The notes below the pieces were generated by a model, which was given only the letters and a program-made list of their open reading frames with translations, had not been told where the DNA came from and searched no databases. This document shows positions 47,053 to 55,343 of a stretch of 64,000 nt of DNA, piece by piece (the stretch's first letter is position 1; every line of letters begins with the position of its first letter). Position numbers and translations under genes: made by a program. The stretch comes from Amycolatopsis sp. cg9 (GTDB lineage: Bacteria > Actinomycetota > Actinomycetes > Mycobacteriales > Pseudonocardiaceae), in contig NZ_CP166850.1 in assembly GCF_041346945.1 (NCBI RefSeq), positions 4,526,001-4,590,000 on the forward strand, given 5' to 3'.

Positions 47053-47406
47053 TCACGAGACGACCAGGAGCACCGCGGCGGCGACGATGAGGATCAGCAG
47101 CCCGCCGGTCAGCACCAGGATCATCAGGCTTCGCGGCAGTGGCTCTCCGGCACGCATCGCTACCTGCACCCGCCGCCAGCGGGGGTACGCGGTCGCGGCG
47201 AGCACCGCGGCCAGCACGACGCACAGCCCGGCGAGGACGGCACTGGCGGGGGCCGGCGACGGCACCAGCTGGTGCACCGCGACGCCACCCGCGAGCAAGC
47301 CGAGGGCGGTGCGGAGCCAGGCGAGAAAGGTGCGTTCGTTCGCCAGCGTGAACCGGTAGTCGGGTTCAGCGCCGCCGGCGTGGGGCTTGATGTCGTCCGA
47401 GGCCAC
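47053..47406 (-). CDS. DUF202/YidH family membrane protein (long form)
   Basis: 117 residues from GTG 47406. It carries the YidH-type signature FTLANERTFLAWLRTALGLLAGGVAV before span 1, then PRWRRVQVAMRAGEPLP between spans 2 and 3 and a C-terminal hydrophobic span. Paired with the short DUF202 gene downstream. The pairing and the signature make the family call secure; the function is unknown. Confidence 0.88.
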   Translation of the reverse strand: MASDDIKPHAGGAEPDYRFTLANERTFLAWLRTALGLLAGGVAVHQLVPSPAPASAVLAGLCVVLAAVLAATAYPRWRRVQVAMRAGEPLPRSLMILVLTGGLLILIVAAAVLLVVS

Positions 47407-47417
47407 GCCTGGAGACG

Positions 47418-47891
47418 CTAGCCGCTGTGCGCCGCCGTGGCCGTCCGGTGTGCGAACACCCACCAGCGGAGCACGGCGAACCGCACGAACCCGCCGACGA
47501 AGCTGGCCAGCAGCAGCGTGCCGGTTTCCTCCCACGACGTCGGCCGGTCGACGAGCGCGTCGAGCAGCGCGAGCACCGCGGAGCCGTACCCGGCGTAGAA
47601 GGCGAAGGTGAGGAAGTCCTGCAGGTGCCGCTTCCCGGCGTTGCTGGGCCGCCCGGCGAAGGTGACGCGGCGGTGGAACTCGGTGTTGCCGACCGTGGTG
47701 AGCGCGATCGCGACCAGGTTCGCGACCTGGGAACCGAGCTCGTCGCGCAGCAGGAGGAAGAGGAGGGCCTGGACGCCGGTCGTCACGACGCCGGCGACGA
47801 CGTACCACGCCGCGTGCGTGCCGAGCTCGTGGTGCCGCTCCGGATCGGTGGCGAGCAGCCGGTGTTCCGGTGCGCACCTGGTGGTGGCCAT
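47418..47891 (-). CDS. GtrA-family flippase-like membrane protein
   Basis: 157 residues from the ATG at 47891. Four hydrophobic spans and the family marks VVAGVVTTGVQALLFLLL in span 1, the NTEFHRRVTF loop, and RFAVLRWWVF in span 4. GtrA-like proteins are thought to move polyprenyl-phosphate sugars or to assist membrane glycosyltransferases. 11 bp upstream of the DUF202 gene on the same strand. Two palindromes lie upstream. Confidence 0.88.
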   Translation of the reverse strand: MATTRCAPEHRLLATDPERHHELGTHAAWYVVAGVVTTGVQALLFLLLRDELGSQVANLVAIALTTVGNTEFHRRVTFAGRPSNAGKRHLQDFLTFAFYAGYGSAVLALLDALVDRPTSWEETGTLLLASFVGGFVRFAVLRWWVFAHRTATAAHSG

Positions 47892-47910
47892 GATCCCAAG
47901 CTACCTTGCG

Positions 47911-47945
47911 TTCACAAACTTGTGAATGTGTTAAACCGGTTGAAC
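47911..47945. promoter_or_regulatory. Two palindromes in a divergent promoter
   Basis: TTCACAA-AC-TTGTGAA (47911-47926) and GTTAAACCGGTTGAAC (47930-47945; 14 of 16 positions symmetric) lie back to back between the GtrA gene (-) and the acidic-protein gene (+). They are AT-rich relative to surroundings and placed as operators; the regulator is not identifiable. Confidence 0.5.
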
Positions 47946-48040
47946 AAATGTGATCCCGGTGACACCGCCGGGGTTTCGGCGCCCCGAGGTCCGGGGTAGG
48001 TCATCGGGGATGACGAGTTCCGAGCGCGAGGAGACGACTG

Positions 48041-48451
48041 GTGAGTGACCGTGACCCGGCCGAACCCGACAGCTTGAGCCCGAGCGAAGCGCTGGACGAG
48101 GACGAGCTGCGCGTGGATCCACTCGAAGAGGGCGTCGAGCCGCCGGAGCACTGGAGCGCCGCGAACCGCCACGGCACGACGCCGAGCGAGATCCGCGAGG
48201 GCGAGCCGATCGAGCAGCGCCTGGCCGAAGAAGAGCCGGACACCGAACCGGAGCCGGTCCCGGAGCGCCCGCTCGCGGCGACGCCGGCGGCCGAGCTCGA
48301 CGAGACGATCGAGGACGCCCCGCCGGACTTCGAGCCGGTGAGCCCGGAGGACGAGGTGCCGCGCCGCCACGCGGACCCTGACCCGGGTGAGCGAGCCGAC
48401 TACGCGGGCGGCTCGGTGGCGGACGCCATCCGCGAGGCCCGGCAGGGCTGA
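48041..48451 (+). CDS. DUF5709-like acidic protein
   Basis: 136 residues from GTG 48041 (GAGGAG upstream). Strongly acidic, hydrophilic, with the DUF5709-type run GTTPSEIREGEPIEQRLAEEEPD and a C-terminal ADYAGGSVADAIREARQG. Members are small actinobacterial proteins without known function, probably disordered in large part. The family call is by pattern and composition. Confidence 0.7.
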   Translation: MSDRDPAEPDSLSPSEALDEDELRVDPLEEGVEPPEHWSAANRHGTTPSEIREGEPIEQRLAEEEPDTEPEPVPERPLAATPAAELDETIEDAPPDFEPVSPEDEVPRRHADPDPGERADYAGGSVADAIREARQG

Positions 48452-48532
48452 TCCGCTCAGACTGCACGTCCGTTCGGGCGCCCCTAGCGTGGGGCACCAG
48501 TGCATCGGACCGCGACGAAGGGAAGGCCGAAG

Positions 48533-48826
48533 ATGCTGACCGTGACCGAAGCCGCCGCCGAGGCGATCACCGCACTGACCAGCCAGGGGGAGGGCGACGC
48601 CGGACTCCGCCTGGCAGTCCAGAACGCCGACGGCGAAAGCGCCCAGCTGGCGCTGTCGGTGGCGCCGGAACCCGCGGAGGGCGACAGCGTGCTGGGGGCC
48701 GACCAGGGCCCGAAGGTGTTCCTGGAACCCCAGGCGGCGGCGCTGCTCGACGACAAGGTGCTGGACGTCCAAGAGGACGAAGCGGGCGGAGTCGCTTTCG
48801 CGGTGCTGCCCCAGCACACGAGCTGA
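48533..48826 (+). CDS. HesB/IscA-fold protein without cysteines
   Basis: 97 residues from ATG 48533. It begins LTVTEAAAEAITALT and continues with GLRLAVQNADGES..ALSVAPEPAEGD and FLEPQAAALLDDKVLDVQ, the strand order of the Fe-S biosynthesis (HesB/IscA) fold. IscA proteins need three cysteines to hold a cluster; this one has none. It therefore cannot be a classical cluster carrier. A hairpin terminator follows. Confidence 0.65.
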   Translation: MLTVTEAAAEAITALTSQGEGDAGLRLAVQNADGESAQLALSVAPEPAEGDSVLGADQGPKVFLEPQAAALLDDKVLDVQEDEAGGVAFAVLPQHTS

Positions 48827-48830
48827 CCCC

Positions 48831-48872
48831 GGCGGACGGGCCTTTCGCAGCGTGGCGAGAGGTCCGTTCGCC
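48831..48872. terminator. Hairpin terminator after the HesB-like gene
   Basis: 18-nt arms GGCGGACGGGCCTTTCGC and GCGAGAGGTCCGTTCGCC with three mismatches that can form G-U pairs, around a 6-nt loop, starting 4 bp after the stop. Confidence 0.7.
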
Positions 48873-48934
48873 CGGTTGCCGACGGGGCGGGGACGTCATG
48901 AACGACCCTTTCACCTCGCCAGGCGACGTTCACG

Positions 48935-50056
48935 TCATCCGCGTGACCGCCACTCGCGCACCAGCTCCGCCGCCCGGGCCCGCAGCAGGTCCGCGGCGTG
49001 CGCCCGCGCATAATCGAGAGAAGGCGCGTGGTCGATCAGCGCGTTGCTCCCGGCCACGCCCAGCCGTGCCAGCTCGGCCTCGTCCAGCTGGATCCGTCCC
49101 GCGAGCACCAGCAGCGGAATCCCGCGCGCCCGTTCGGCGATCCCGGCCGGCGCCTTGCCGTTCAGGCTCTGCTCGTCGAGCGATCCCTCGCCGGTGATCA
49201 CCAGATCGGCACCCACCAGCGCGGCGTCCACCCCGGTCAGCCCGGCGATCAGGTCGAACCCGGACTCGACGGTCGCGCCCAGCCCGGCGATCGCCCCGGC
49301 CGCGACCCCGCCACCCGCTCCGGCACCCGGTACCCGCGAGACGTCCGGCGCCCCGCCGACCTGCAGTGCGTGCGCCCACCGGGTCAGTGCCTCGTCCAGC
49401 AGCTTCACCTGTTCGGGCCCCGCACCCTTCTGCGGCCCGAACACGGCGGCTGCGCCCGACGGGCCCAGCAGCGGGTTGGTCACGTCGGTGGCGACCGCGA
49501 CGCGCACGCCGTCGAGGCGTTCCCGCACCGGCGCCAGTTCGGTGGACGCGACCCGCGTCAGCGTCCCGCCGCCCAGCCCGACCGGCGCGCCGAACGCGTC
49601 CAGCACGCCCGCGCCGAGCGCGCCCAGCATCCCGGCGCCGCCGTCGGTGCTCGCCGTGCCGCCGACGGTCAGCACGAGCCGCTTCGCGCCGTGCATCAGG
49701 GCGTCCACGAGCAGCTCGCCGACGCCCCAGGTGTGCGCGGCCAGCGCGGTTTCCGGTGTGGGGTCGACGAATTCGATGCCGCACGCCCGCGCGGATTCGA
49801 CGTACGCGGTTCCGTCGAGCACCGCGTACCGCGCCTTGACCTGCTCGTCGAGCGGACCGCGGACGGACAGCCGGACGATCCGGGCCCCTGCCGCTTCGAG
49901 CACGTCGAGGGTGCCTTCGCCGCCGTCGGCGACCGGGCACGAGACGACTTCGGCGTCCGGCAAGGCGTCCCGGACGCCGAGTGCGATGGCTTCCGCGGCC
50001 TCGACCGCGGTGAGACTGCCCTTGAACTTGTCGGGCGCGATCACGACCCGGGTCAC
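48935..50056 (-). CDS. Glycerate 2-kinase (GlxK type)
   Basis: 373 residues from GTG 50056, overlapping the dehydrogenase by 4 bp (GTGA). Class II glycerate kinase: IAPDKFKGSLTAVEAAEAIALG at the N-terminus, CPVADGGEGTLDVL, LTVGGTASTDGGAGML, GAGAGGGVAAGAIAG and ITGEGSLDEQSLNGK. It phosphorylates D-glycerate. Together with the upstream hydroxypyruvate/glyoxylate-type reductase it forms a glyoxylate-to-phosphoglycerate salvage pair. A start at the ATG near 50053 is not open in frame, so GTG 50056 is chosen. Confidence 0.93.
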   Translation of the reverse strand: MTRVVIAPDKFKGSLTAVEAAEAIALGVRDALPDAEVVSCPVADGGEGTLDVLEAAGARIVRLSVRGPLDEQVKARYAVLDGTAYVESARACGIEFVDPTPETALAAHTWGVGELLVDALMHGAKRLVLTVGGTASTDGGAGMLGALGAGVLDAFGAPVGLGGGTLTRVASTELAPVRERLDGVRVAVATDVTNPLLGPSGAAAVFGPQKGAGPEQVKLLDEALTRWAHALQVGGAPDVSRVPGAGAGGGVAAGAIAGLGATVESGFDLIAGLTGVDAALVGADLVITGEGSLDEQSLNGKAPAGIAERARGIPLLVLAGRIQLDEAELARLGVAGSNALIDHAPSLDYARAHAADLLRARAAELVREWRSRG

Positions 50057-50985
50057 GGCTTCACCTCCGTCAGCGGGGACTGCCCGGCGAGCACGGCCGC
50101 GACGTTGCGGGCGGCCAGCACGGCCATCGCGGTGCGGGTTTCGACCGTCGCGGACCCGAGGTGCGGGCTCAGCACGACGTCGTCGCGGCCGAGCAGGCGC
50201 GGTTCGACCTCGGGTTCCTTTTCGAACACGTCCAGCGCGGCGCCGGCGATCTCCCCGGCTTCCAGCGCGTCCGCCAGCGCGGCTTCGTCGACGACCGGGC
50301 CGCGCGTGGTGTTCACCAGGTAGGCGCCGGGTTTCATGGCGCGCAACGCGGCCGCGTCGATGAGGTGCCGGGTTTCCGGCGTCAGCGGGCAGTGCAGCGA
50401 GACGACGTCCGAGCGCGCCAGGAGTTCTTCGAAGGAAACGGAACCCCGCTTCGACCGTCCCGAGTGGACGATCTCCATGCCGAACGCCTCGGCGCGCTTC
50501 GCCACCGCCCGGCCGATCTGCCCGTACCCGACGATGCCGAGCGTCTTGCCCTGCAACCCCGAGCCGAGCAGGAAGCCGAGGTGGAACGACCACGGCGTGC
50601 GCGAGCGCAACAGCCGTTCGCCTTCGCCGAGCCGCCGCGTGACGGCGAGCAGCAGGCCGAAGGCGAGGTCGGCGGTCGCGTCGGTGAGCACGCCCGGCGT
50701 GTTCGTCACGACGACGCCGCGCTCGGCCAGTGCCGGGACGTCGACGTTGTCGTAGCCGACGGCGACGTTCGCGACCACCTTCAGGCCCGGGCCGGCGGCG
50801 TCGGCGAACGCGCCGTCGAGCCGGTCGTGCAGCATCCCGACCACGGCGTCGGCGCCGGCCACGAACTCGTGCAGTTCCGCCGGCGTCAGCGGGCGCCCGG
50901 CGGGCGACACCGCCACGTCGCCCGCTTCGGCCAGCACCTTCACCGCGTCGTCGGGAATCCACCGGGTCACCGCGATCTTGGCCAC
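50053..50985 (-). CDS. D-2-hydroxyacid dehydrogenase (glyoxylate/hydroxypyruvate reductase type)
   Basis: 310 residues. NAD-dependent D-isomer dehydrogenase: VVANVAVGYDNVDV, GLQGKTLGIVGYGQIGRAVAKRAEAFGM (NAD site), the Arg in VNTTRGPVVDE, Glu in DVFEKEPEVEP and His in VVLSPHLGSAT. This motif set is typical of GhrB/hydroxypyruvate reductases. It reduces glyoxylate or hydroxypyruvate to glycolate or glycerate, which the co-transcribed glycerate kinase then uses. Confidence 0.92.
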   Translation of the reverse strand: MAKIAVTRWIPDDAVKVLAEAGDVAVSPAGRPLTPAELHEFVAGADAVVGMLHDRLDGAFADAAGPGLKVVANVAVGYDNVDVPALAERGVVVTNTPGVLTDATADLAFGLLLAVTRRLGEGERLLRSRTPWSFHLGFLLGSGLQGKTLGIVGYGQIGRAVAKRAEAFGMEIVHSGRSKRGSVSFEELLARSDVVSLHCPLTPETRHLIDAAALRAMKPGAYLVNTTRGPVVDEAALADALEAGEIAGAALDVFEKEPEVEPRLLGRDDVVLSPHLGSATVETRTAMAVLAARNVAAVLAGQSPLTEVKP

Positions 50986-50994
50986 CCCGACAGC

Positions 50995-51882
50995 CTAGTC
51001 CCCCTGAACGGCCTCGAGAACGATCTCCGACTGCGCTGCCGCGCCCGCGCCGTTGGGGTGGAAGGGGAAGGCGAGCAGCAGCGGGTTGCTCACCGAAACC
51101 GGGATCAGGCCTTCGACGTACCGCACCGTGGGTGCCTGGCACGCGTCGTGGCCGAGGGTCGGGGAGTAGGTGTCGACCAGTTCGACGTCGTTGGCCGCGG
51201 CGACCCGCGCGAGCATGGCGTTCATCTGGAGGAACTTCGCCTGCAGGTAGGCGATGTCGCCGTCGGCGACCGGGATCACCGGCCAGCACCCCTTGCCGCT
51301 CGCGGGCAGCCCGGCGAGGTAGTTCACCAGCAGGATCCGCGCGTGCGGCGACCGCTGCTCGATCGCCTGGAGCGCCGCGGCGATCTTCGGTTCCGTCGCC
51401 GCGACAGCGTTTTCGAGCTGGTCGACGCCGCCGGCGGTGAACTTCGCCTTGCAGGTGCTCACCGGCAGCAGGTTGAGGCACTGCGTCACGGCCGACGCGA
51501 GCCCGATGTCGTTGCCGCCGATGCCGACGGTGACCAGGTCCGTGGTGGGCGTGAGCCGGTCGAATTGCGGCGGGTTGGTCCCGCCCAGCGGCAGCTTCTG
51601 CGGCTGGGTGAAGTCGGTCGTCGTCGCGCCGCCGCAGCTGGCGTCGCGGAAGGTCTCGACGCCCAGCGCGCCGGCCACCTCGTGCGGGTAGTCCGAAGTG
51701 GACTGCGCGCAGTCGAGCGGCGTGTACTGCGTGGTCGGCGGGAAGGTGACGAAGACGTCGGCGGTCCAGGAATCGCCCAGCGCGACGTACTCGTGGTAGC
51801 CCGTGCTCGCCGACGCCGGGGCGGCGAAGGCGAGCAAGGCGAGCGCGGGTACGGCGAGCAGGGCGGACAGGCGCTTGCGCAT
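50995..51882 (-). CDS. Secreted SGNH/GDSL hydrolase
   Basis: 295 residues from the ATG at 51882. Sec signal peptide with cleavage near ASAS (about residue 26). SGNH blocks: GDSW (Ser in block I), block II Gly in DASCGGATTTD, block III GIGGNDIGL (Gly/Asn), and the C-terminal His in FPFHPNG (block V). Three Cys pairs suit an extracellular protein. Lipase/esterase of the Streptomyces SGNH type. The upstream region holds a TGAATG/CATTCA inverted repeat. Confidence 0.9.
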   Translation of the reverse strand: MRKRLSALLAVPALALLAFAAPASASTGYHEYVALGDSWTADVFVTFPPTTQYTPLDCAQSTSDYPHEVAGALGVETFRDASCGGATTTDFTQPQKLPLGGTNPPQFDRLTPTTDLVTVGIGGNDIGLASAVTQCLNLLPVSTCKAKFTAGGVDQLENAVAATEPKIAAALQAIEQRSPHARILLVNYLAGLPASGKGCWPVIPVADGDIAYLQAKFLQMNAMLARVAAANDVELVDTYSPTLGHDACQAPTVRYVEGLIPVSVSNPLLLAFPFHPNGAGAAAQSEIVLEAVQGD

Positions 51883-51905
51883 GCTGCCTCCGTTGGCGAG
51901 CGAAG

Positions 51906-51924
51906 TGAATGACTTTCACATTCA
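51906..51924. promoter_or_regulatory. Inverted repeat in the SGNH hydrolase promoter region
   Basis: TGAATG-N7-CATTCA, perfect 6-bp arms, 24 bp upstream of the hydrolase start. Operator-like; regulator unknown. Confidence 0.4.
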
Positions 51925-51988
51925 GCTCACGACCGGTGAAAAGTCAATCACCCTCACCCGCCCCGGTCACACCGAACGGCGTGGGTAA

Positions 51989-54067
51989 TCAGACCCTGGT
52001 CAGCCGCACCACCGCGCTCGCGTACCCGCTCCCCGCGAAGCCGACGTCGAGACCGTGGCTCAGCAGCACCGCGCCGTCGTGCACGACGCCGCCGGAGTCG
52101 CGGTAGCGCCCCGCCGGGTCGAGGCCCGCGAGCCGCGGCGGCGTGACCGGCCGCGCGAACTCCGCGGGCCGCCGCCAGAAGAAGACGACCACTTCGCGGT
52201 CCAGCACGTACTGCACCGCGGTCAGTGCCGCCGTCGCCGGGTCGGCCAGCCGGTACAGCTCGCCGTGCTGCACCACCGGCCGGATTTCCTTGTACAGCGC
52301 GACGAGCGCGGCCGCCTCCTCGCGTTCCGCGGCGCTCCACTTGGGCAGATCGCCGCCCAGGCCGAGCACGCCCGCCATGGCGACGTGGAACCGGAAGCCC
52401 AACGGCGCTTCGCGGCCGGTGGTCGGGTTCGGGCTGTCGGTGACCCAGGCCGACATAGTGCCCGCCGGGTAGAGCTGCCCGTAGCCGTGCTGGATGGCGA
52501 TCCGGTCGGCGGCGTCGGTGTTGTCGGACGCCCAGATCTCGTCGGTCCGGGCGAGGATCCCGAGGTCGGTGCGCCCGCCGCCGCCCGCGCAGCCCTGGAT
52601 CCGCAACGCGGGGTGGTCGGCGCGCAGCCGGTCCAGGATGGCGTGCACCGCGCGGACGTGGTCGACCCACACGCGGCCCGCCGCCCCGCCCGGCCAGCCG
52701 GCTTCGGTGAAGGCGCGGTTCATGTCCCACTTGAGGTAGTCGATGCCGTGCTCGCCGACCAGCCGGTCGAGCCACTTGTGGGCCCAGTCCGCGACGTCGG
52801 GGCGGGCGAAGTTCAGCACGAGCTGGTTCCGCAGCGTCGTCCGTGAGCGGTTCGCCATGTGCAGCACCCAGTCGGGGTGCGCGCGGTAGAGGTCGCTGTC
52901 CGGGTTGACCATCTCCGGCTCGACCCACAGCCCGAACTGCATCCCGTGCGCGTGGACGGCGTCGACCAGCGGCCGCAGCCCGCCGGGGAAGCGCTGGTCG
53001 TTGGCGGTCCAGTCGCCGAGCCCGGCGGTGTCGCCGGTGCGGGCGCCGAACCAGCCGTCGTCCATGACGAACAGCTCGGCCCCGAGTTCCGCCGCGGCGG
53101 CGGCCAGCTCGGTTTCGGTCTGTTCGTCGACGTCCCAGCCGGTCGCTTCCCAGGAGTTGTAGACGATCGGCCGCAGCTCCTCCGGGTGCGGCTGGACGAA
53201 CTCGCGGACGTAAGCGTGCCAGCGCCGGCTCGTCCCGCCGAAGCCGTCGGCCGCGTAGAGCCCGGCGAACACCGGTGTCTCCCAGGTTTCGCCGGGGAGC
53301 AGCCGCCAGGCGACGTTCTCGTGGCCGAACCCGCCGGTCCACGTCACGCGCCCGGTGTGCGTGTGCTCGACGGTGATCCGCCAGCTCCCGCTCCAGGCGA
53401 GGGCGGTGCTCCAGACCTCGCCGGCGGTCTCGGTGGCGTCGCCGGCGTCCAGCATCACCCACGGGTTGACCTGGTGGCTGGACACGCCGCGACGGCTGGT
53501 CAGCGTCGTCTCGCCGACCGGCAGCGGCTCGCGCAGCACGCCGTACTCCGCGCTCCACGCACCCGACGTCCTGGTCAGCCGGGCGCCGTCGCGGCGGGGG
53601 AGGGTCCACGCGGCGGAATCCGTGCGCAGCAGGGAAACCGGCTCGTCCGCGCGCAGGGACGTCCAGCGTTCGACGACGTCGCCGCGGACGCGGTAGTGCA
53701 GCGAGAGCCGCAGGGGGTAGTGCCGGTCGGCGAGCCGCACGACCAGCGTGTCGTCCTCGAGCGCGAACCCGTCGTAGCGCCACTCGAGCGCCGACGTCCC
53801 GTCCTCGTACCGCACGGCCAGCGCCGCGACGCCGAAGAACGCGCCGCCTTCGGCCGGCAGTTCCTGCCGCTCGTCACCCGGCTCGTCGAAGCTGCTGTCG
53901 GCCGGGTTGCGGCGCGCGGCGACCTGCGTGGCCTGCGCCAAGGTCAGCGGCGGGCCCCAGTGGACGTGCCGCGGCCGGTCGTCGGCGTCGAGGCGGAAGG
54001 CGTACGAGCTCTCGGGGGTGCGCAGCAGCCAGAGCCGGTGCGCGGGGTCGTGTTCGACGAGCGACAT
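51989..54067 (-). CDS. Alpha-galactosidase, GH36
   Basis: 692 residues from the ATG at 54067 (an in-frame ATG at 54085 is the alternative). GH36 N-terminal beta-supersandwich, then the catalytic barrel with VYNSWEATGWDV, FVMDDGWFGAR, FGLWVEPEMVNPDSDLY, nucleophile Asp in YLKWDMNR, the QGCAGGGGR loop and acid/base Asp in WASDNTDAADR. No signal peptide, so it works inside the cell. It is divergent from the ROK regulator and pairs with the importer downstream. Confidence 0.94.
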   Translation of the reverse strand: MSLVEHDPAHRLWLLRTPESSYAFRLDADDRPRHVHWGPPLTLAQATQVAARRNPADSSFDEPGDERQELPAEGGAFFGVAALAVRYEDGTSALEWRYDGFALEDDTLVVRLADRHYPLRLSLHYRVRGDVVERWTSLRADEPVSLLRTDSAAWTLPRRDGARLTRTSGAWSAEYGVLREPLPVGETTLTSRRGVSSHQVNPWVMLDAGDATETAGEVWSTALAWSGSWRITVEHTHTGRVTWTGGFGHENVAWRLLPGETWETPVFAGLYAADGFGGTSRRWHAYVREFVQPHPEELRPIVYNSWEATGWDVDEQTETELAAAAAELGAELFVMDDGWFGARTGDTAGLGDWTANDQRFPGGLRPLVDAVHAHGMQFGLWVEPEMVNPDSDLYRAHPDWVLHMANRSRTTLRNQLVLNFARPDVADWAHKWLDRLVGEHGIDYLKWDMNRAFTEAGWPGGAAGRVWVDHVRAVHAILDRLRADHPALRIQGCAGGGGRTDLGILARTDEIWASDNTDAADRIAIQHGYGQLYPAGTMSAWVTDSPNPTTGREAPLGFRFHVAMAGVLGLGGDLPKWSAAEREEAAALVALYKEIRPVVQHGELYRLADPATAALTAVQYVLDREVVVFFWRRPAEFARPVTPPRLAGLDPAGRYRDSGGVVHDGAVLLSHGLDVGFAGSGYASAVVRLTRV

Positions 54068-54143
54068 GATCCCGAGCGTAGGCATGACCAGCCGAAAAAT
54101 AAATTCTTGACGAAGTTAATTAATCCTGCCTACCCTTCCGGCC

Positions 54144-55334
54144 ATGCCTCGCAGTGCACCGGCAAGGGCGCCGATCACCAGTCCCGCGGCAGCGACCGTG
54201 TTCACCACGGTCCTGACCGAAGGGCCGGTCTCCCGCGTCGACGTCGCCCGGCGCACCGGTCTGTCGTCGGCCGCGGTCACCAAGGCGGCCCGGCCCTTCA
54301 TCGAAGCCGGTTACCTCGAAGAACTCGCCTCCGAAGGCCGCACGGGTCCCGGTGCGGGCCGCCCCGCGAACCCCCTCGCCATCCGGCCGGACCGCGAGTA
54401 CTTCGTCGGCGTCAAGATCACCGGCGACGACCTCATCGGCGTCGTCACCGACCTGCGCGCCGACGTCCGCGCCAGCGCCCACCACGCGCTGACCGGCCAC
54501 GACGTCGGCCACGTCGTGCGGGCGCTGGCCGACCTGGTCGGCGAGCTGCTGGCCGGGCCGACCCCGGACGGCACCAGCAACCTCCGCGAACGCGCCTACT
54601 GCCTGGGCGTCGCGGTGTCCGGCGACGTCGACCGCGCGTCCGGCGTCGTCCGGTACTCGCCGTTCCTCGGCTGGCGGGACGTGCCGCTGGCGGCACTGCT
54701 GGCAGAGGCGACCGGGCTGACCGCGACGCTGGAGAACGACGTCAAGGCGCTCGCCGTGGCCGAGCAGTGGTTCGGCGAAGGCGTCGGGGCCTCGTCGTTC
54801 GCGCTGGTCACGGTGGGGACCGGGATCGGCAGCGCGCTCGTGGTGAACGGCGACCTGGTCCGCGGCGCGCACGGCGTCGCGGGGGAGATCGGGCACGTCC
54901 CGGTCGCCGACGGCGGCCCGGCCTGCCACTGCGGCGGCCAGGGCTGCGTCGAAGCGATCGCGTCCACCGAAGCGATCCTCACCCGGGCCCGGCTCATCGC
55001 GGGGGAACCCGGCTTGACCATGGAAGACGCCGTGGCGCGCGCCCGCGGCGGTGACGAGCCGCTGCGCGAGGTGTTCGCCGGGGCCGGGCACGCGATCGGG
55101 CTCGGCCTGGCCGCGCTGGTCAACCTGTTCGGCCCCGAGCGGGTCGTCGTCTCGGGTGAAGGCGTCGCCACCTACGACCTGTTCGAAGACCAGATCCGCC
55201 GGACCTTCGCGGTCCAGGCGTTCGGCAGTGCCGCCCGCTGCGGGCTGGTGATCCGGCCGCTGCCGTTCGAGGAGTGGGCGCGGGGCGCGGCCGCCGTCGC
55301 CATCCAAAGTCTTTTCGTCGCCGAGAGCGTCTAA
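54144..55334 (+). CDS. ROK-family transcriptional regulator
   Basis: 396 residues. HTH (about 20-75) with LTEGPVSRVDVARRTGLSSAAVTKAARPFIEAGY. ROK sugar-kinase-like domain with GVAVSGDVDRASGVV, DVKALAVAEQWFG, the TVGTGIGSALV phosphate loop, GEIGHVP, and the zinc motif CHCGGQGCVE. NagC/XylR-type regulators release DNA on binding a sugar. It is divergent from the GH36 gene and first in the operon with the CUT1 importer and GH27, so it likely controls both. The shared 76-bp interval is AT-rich (TTAATTAA) and a probable operator. Confidence 0.93.
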   Translation: MPRSAPARAPITSPAAATVFTTVLTEGPVSRVDVARRTGLSSAAVTKAARPFIEAGYLEELASEGRTGPGAGRPANPLAIRPDREYFVGVKITGDDLIGVVTDLRADVRASAHHALTGHDVGHVVRALADLVGELLAGPTPDGTSNLRERAYCLGVAVSGDVDRASGVVRYSPFLGWRDVPLAALLAEATGLTATLENDVKALAVAEQWFGEGVGASSFALVTVGTGIGSALVVNGDLVRGAHGVAGEIGHVPVADGGPACHCGGQGCVEAIASTEAILTRARLIAGEPGLTMEDAVARARGGDEPLREVFAGAGHAIGLGLAALVNLFGPERVVVSGEGVATYDLFEDQIRRTFAVQAFGSAARCGLVIRPLPFEEWARGAAAVAIQSLFVAESV

Positions 55335-55343
55335 GGAGTCCCT

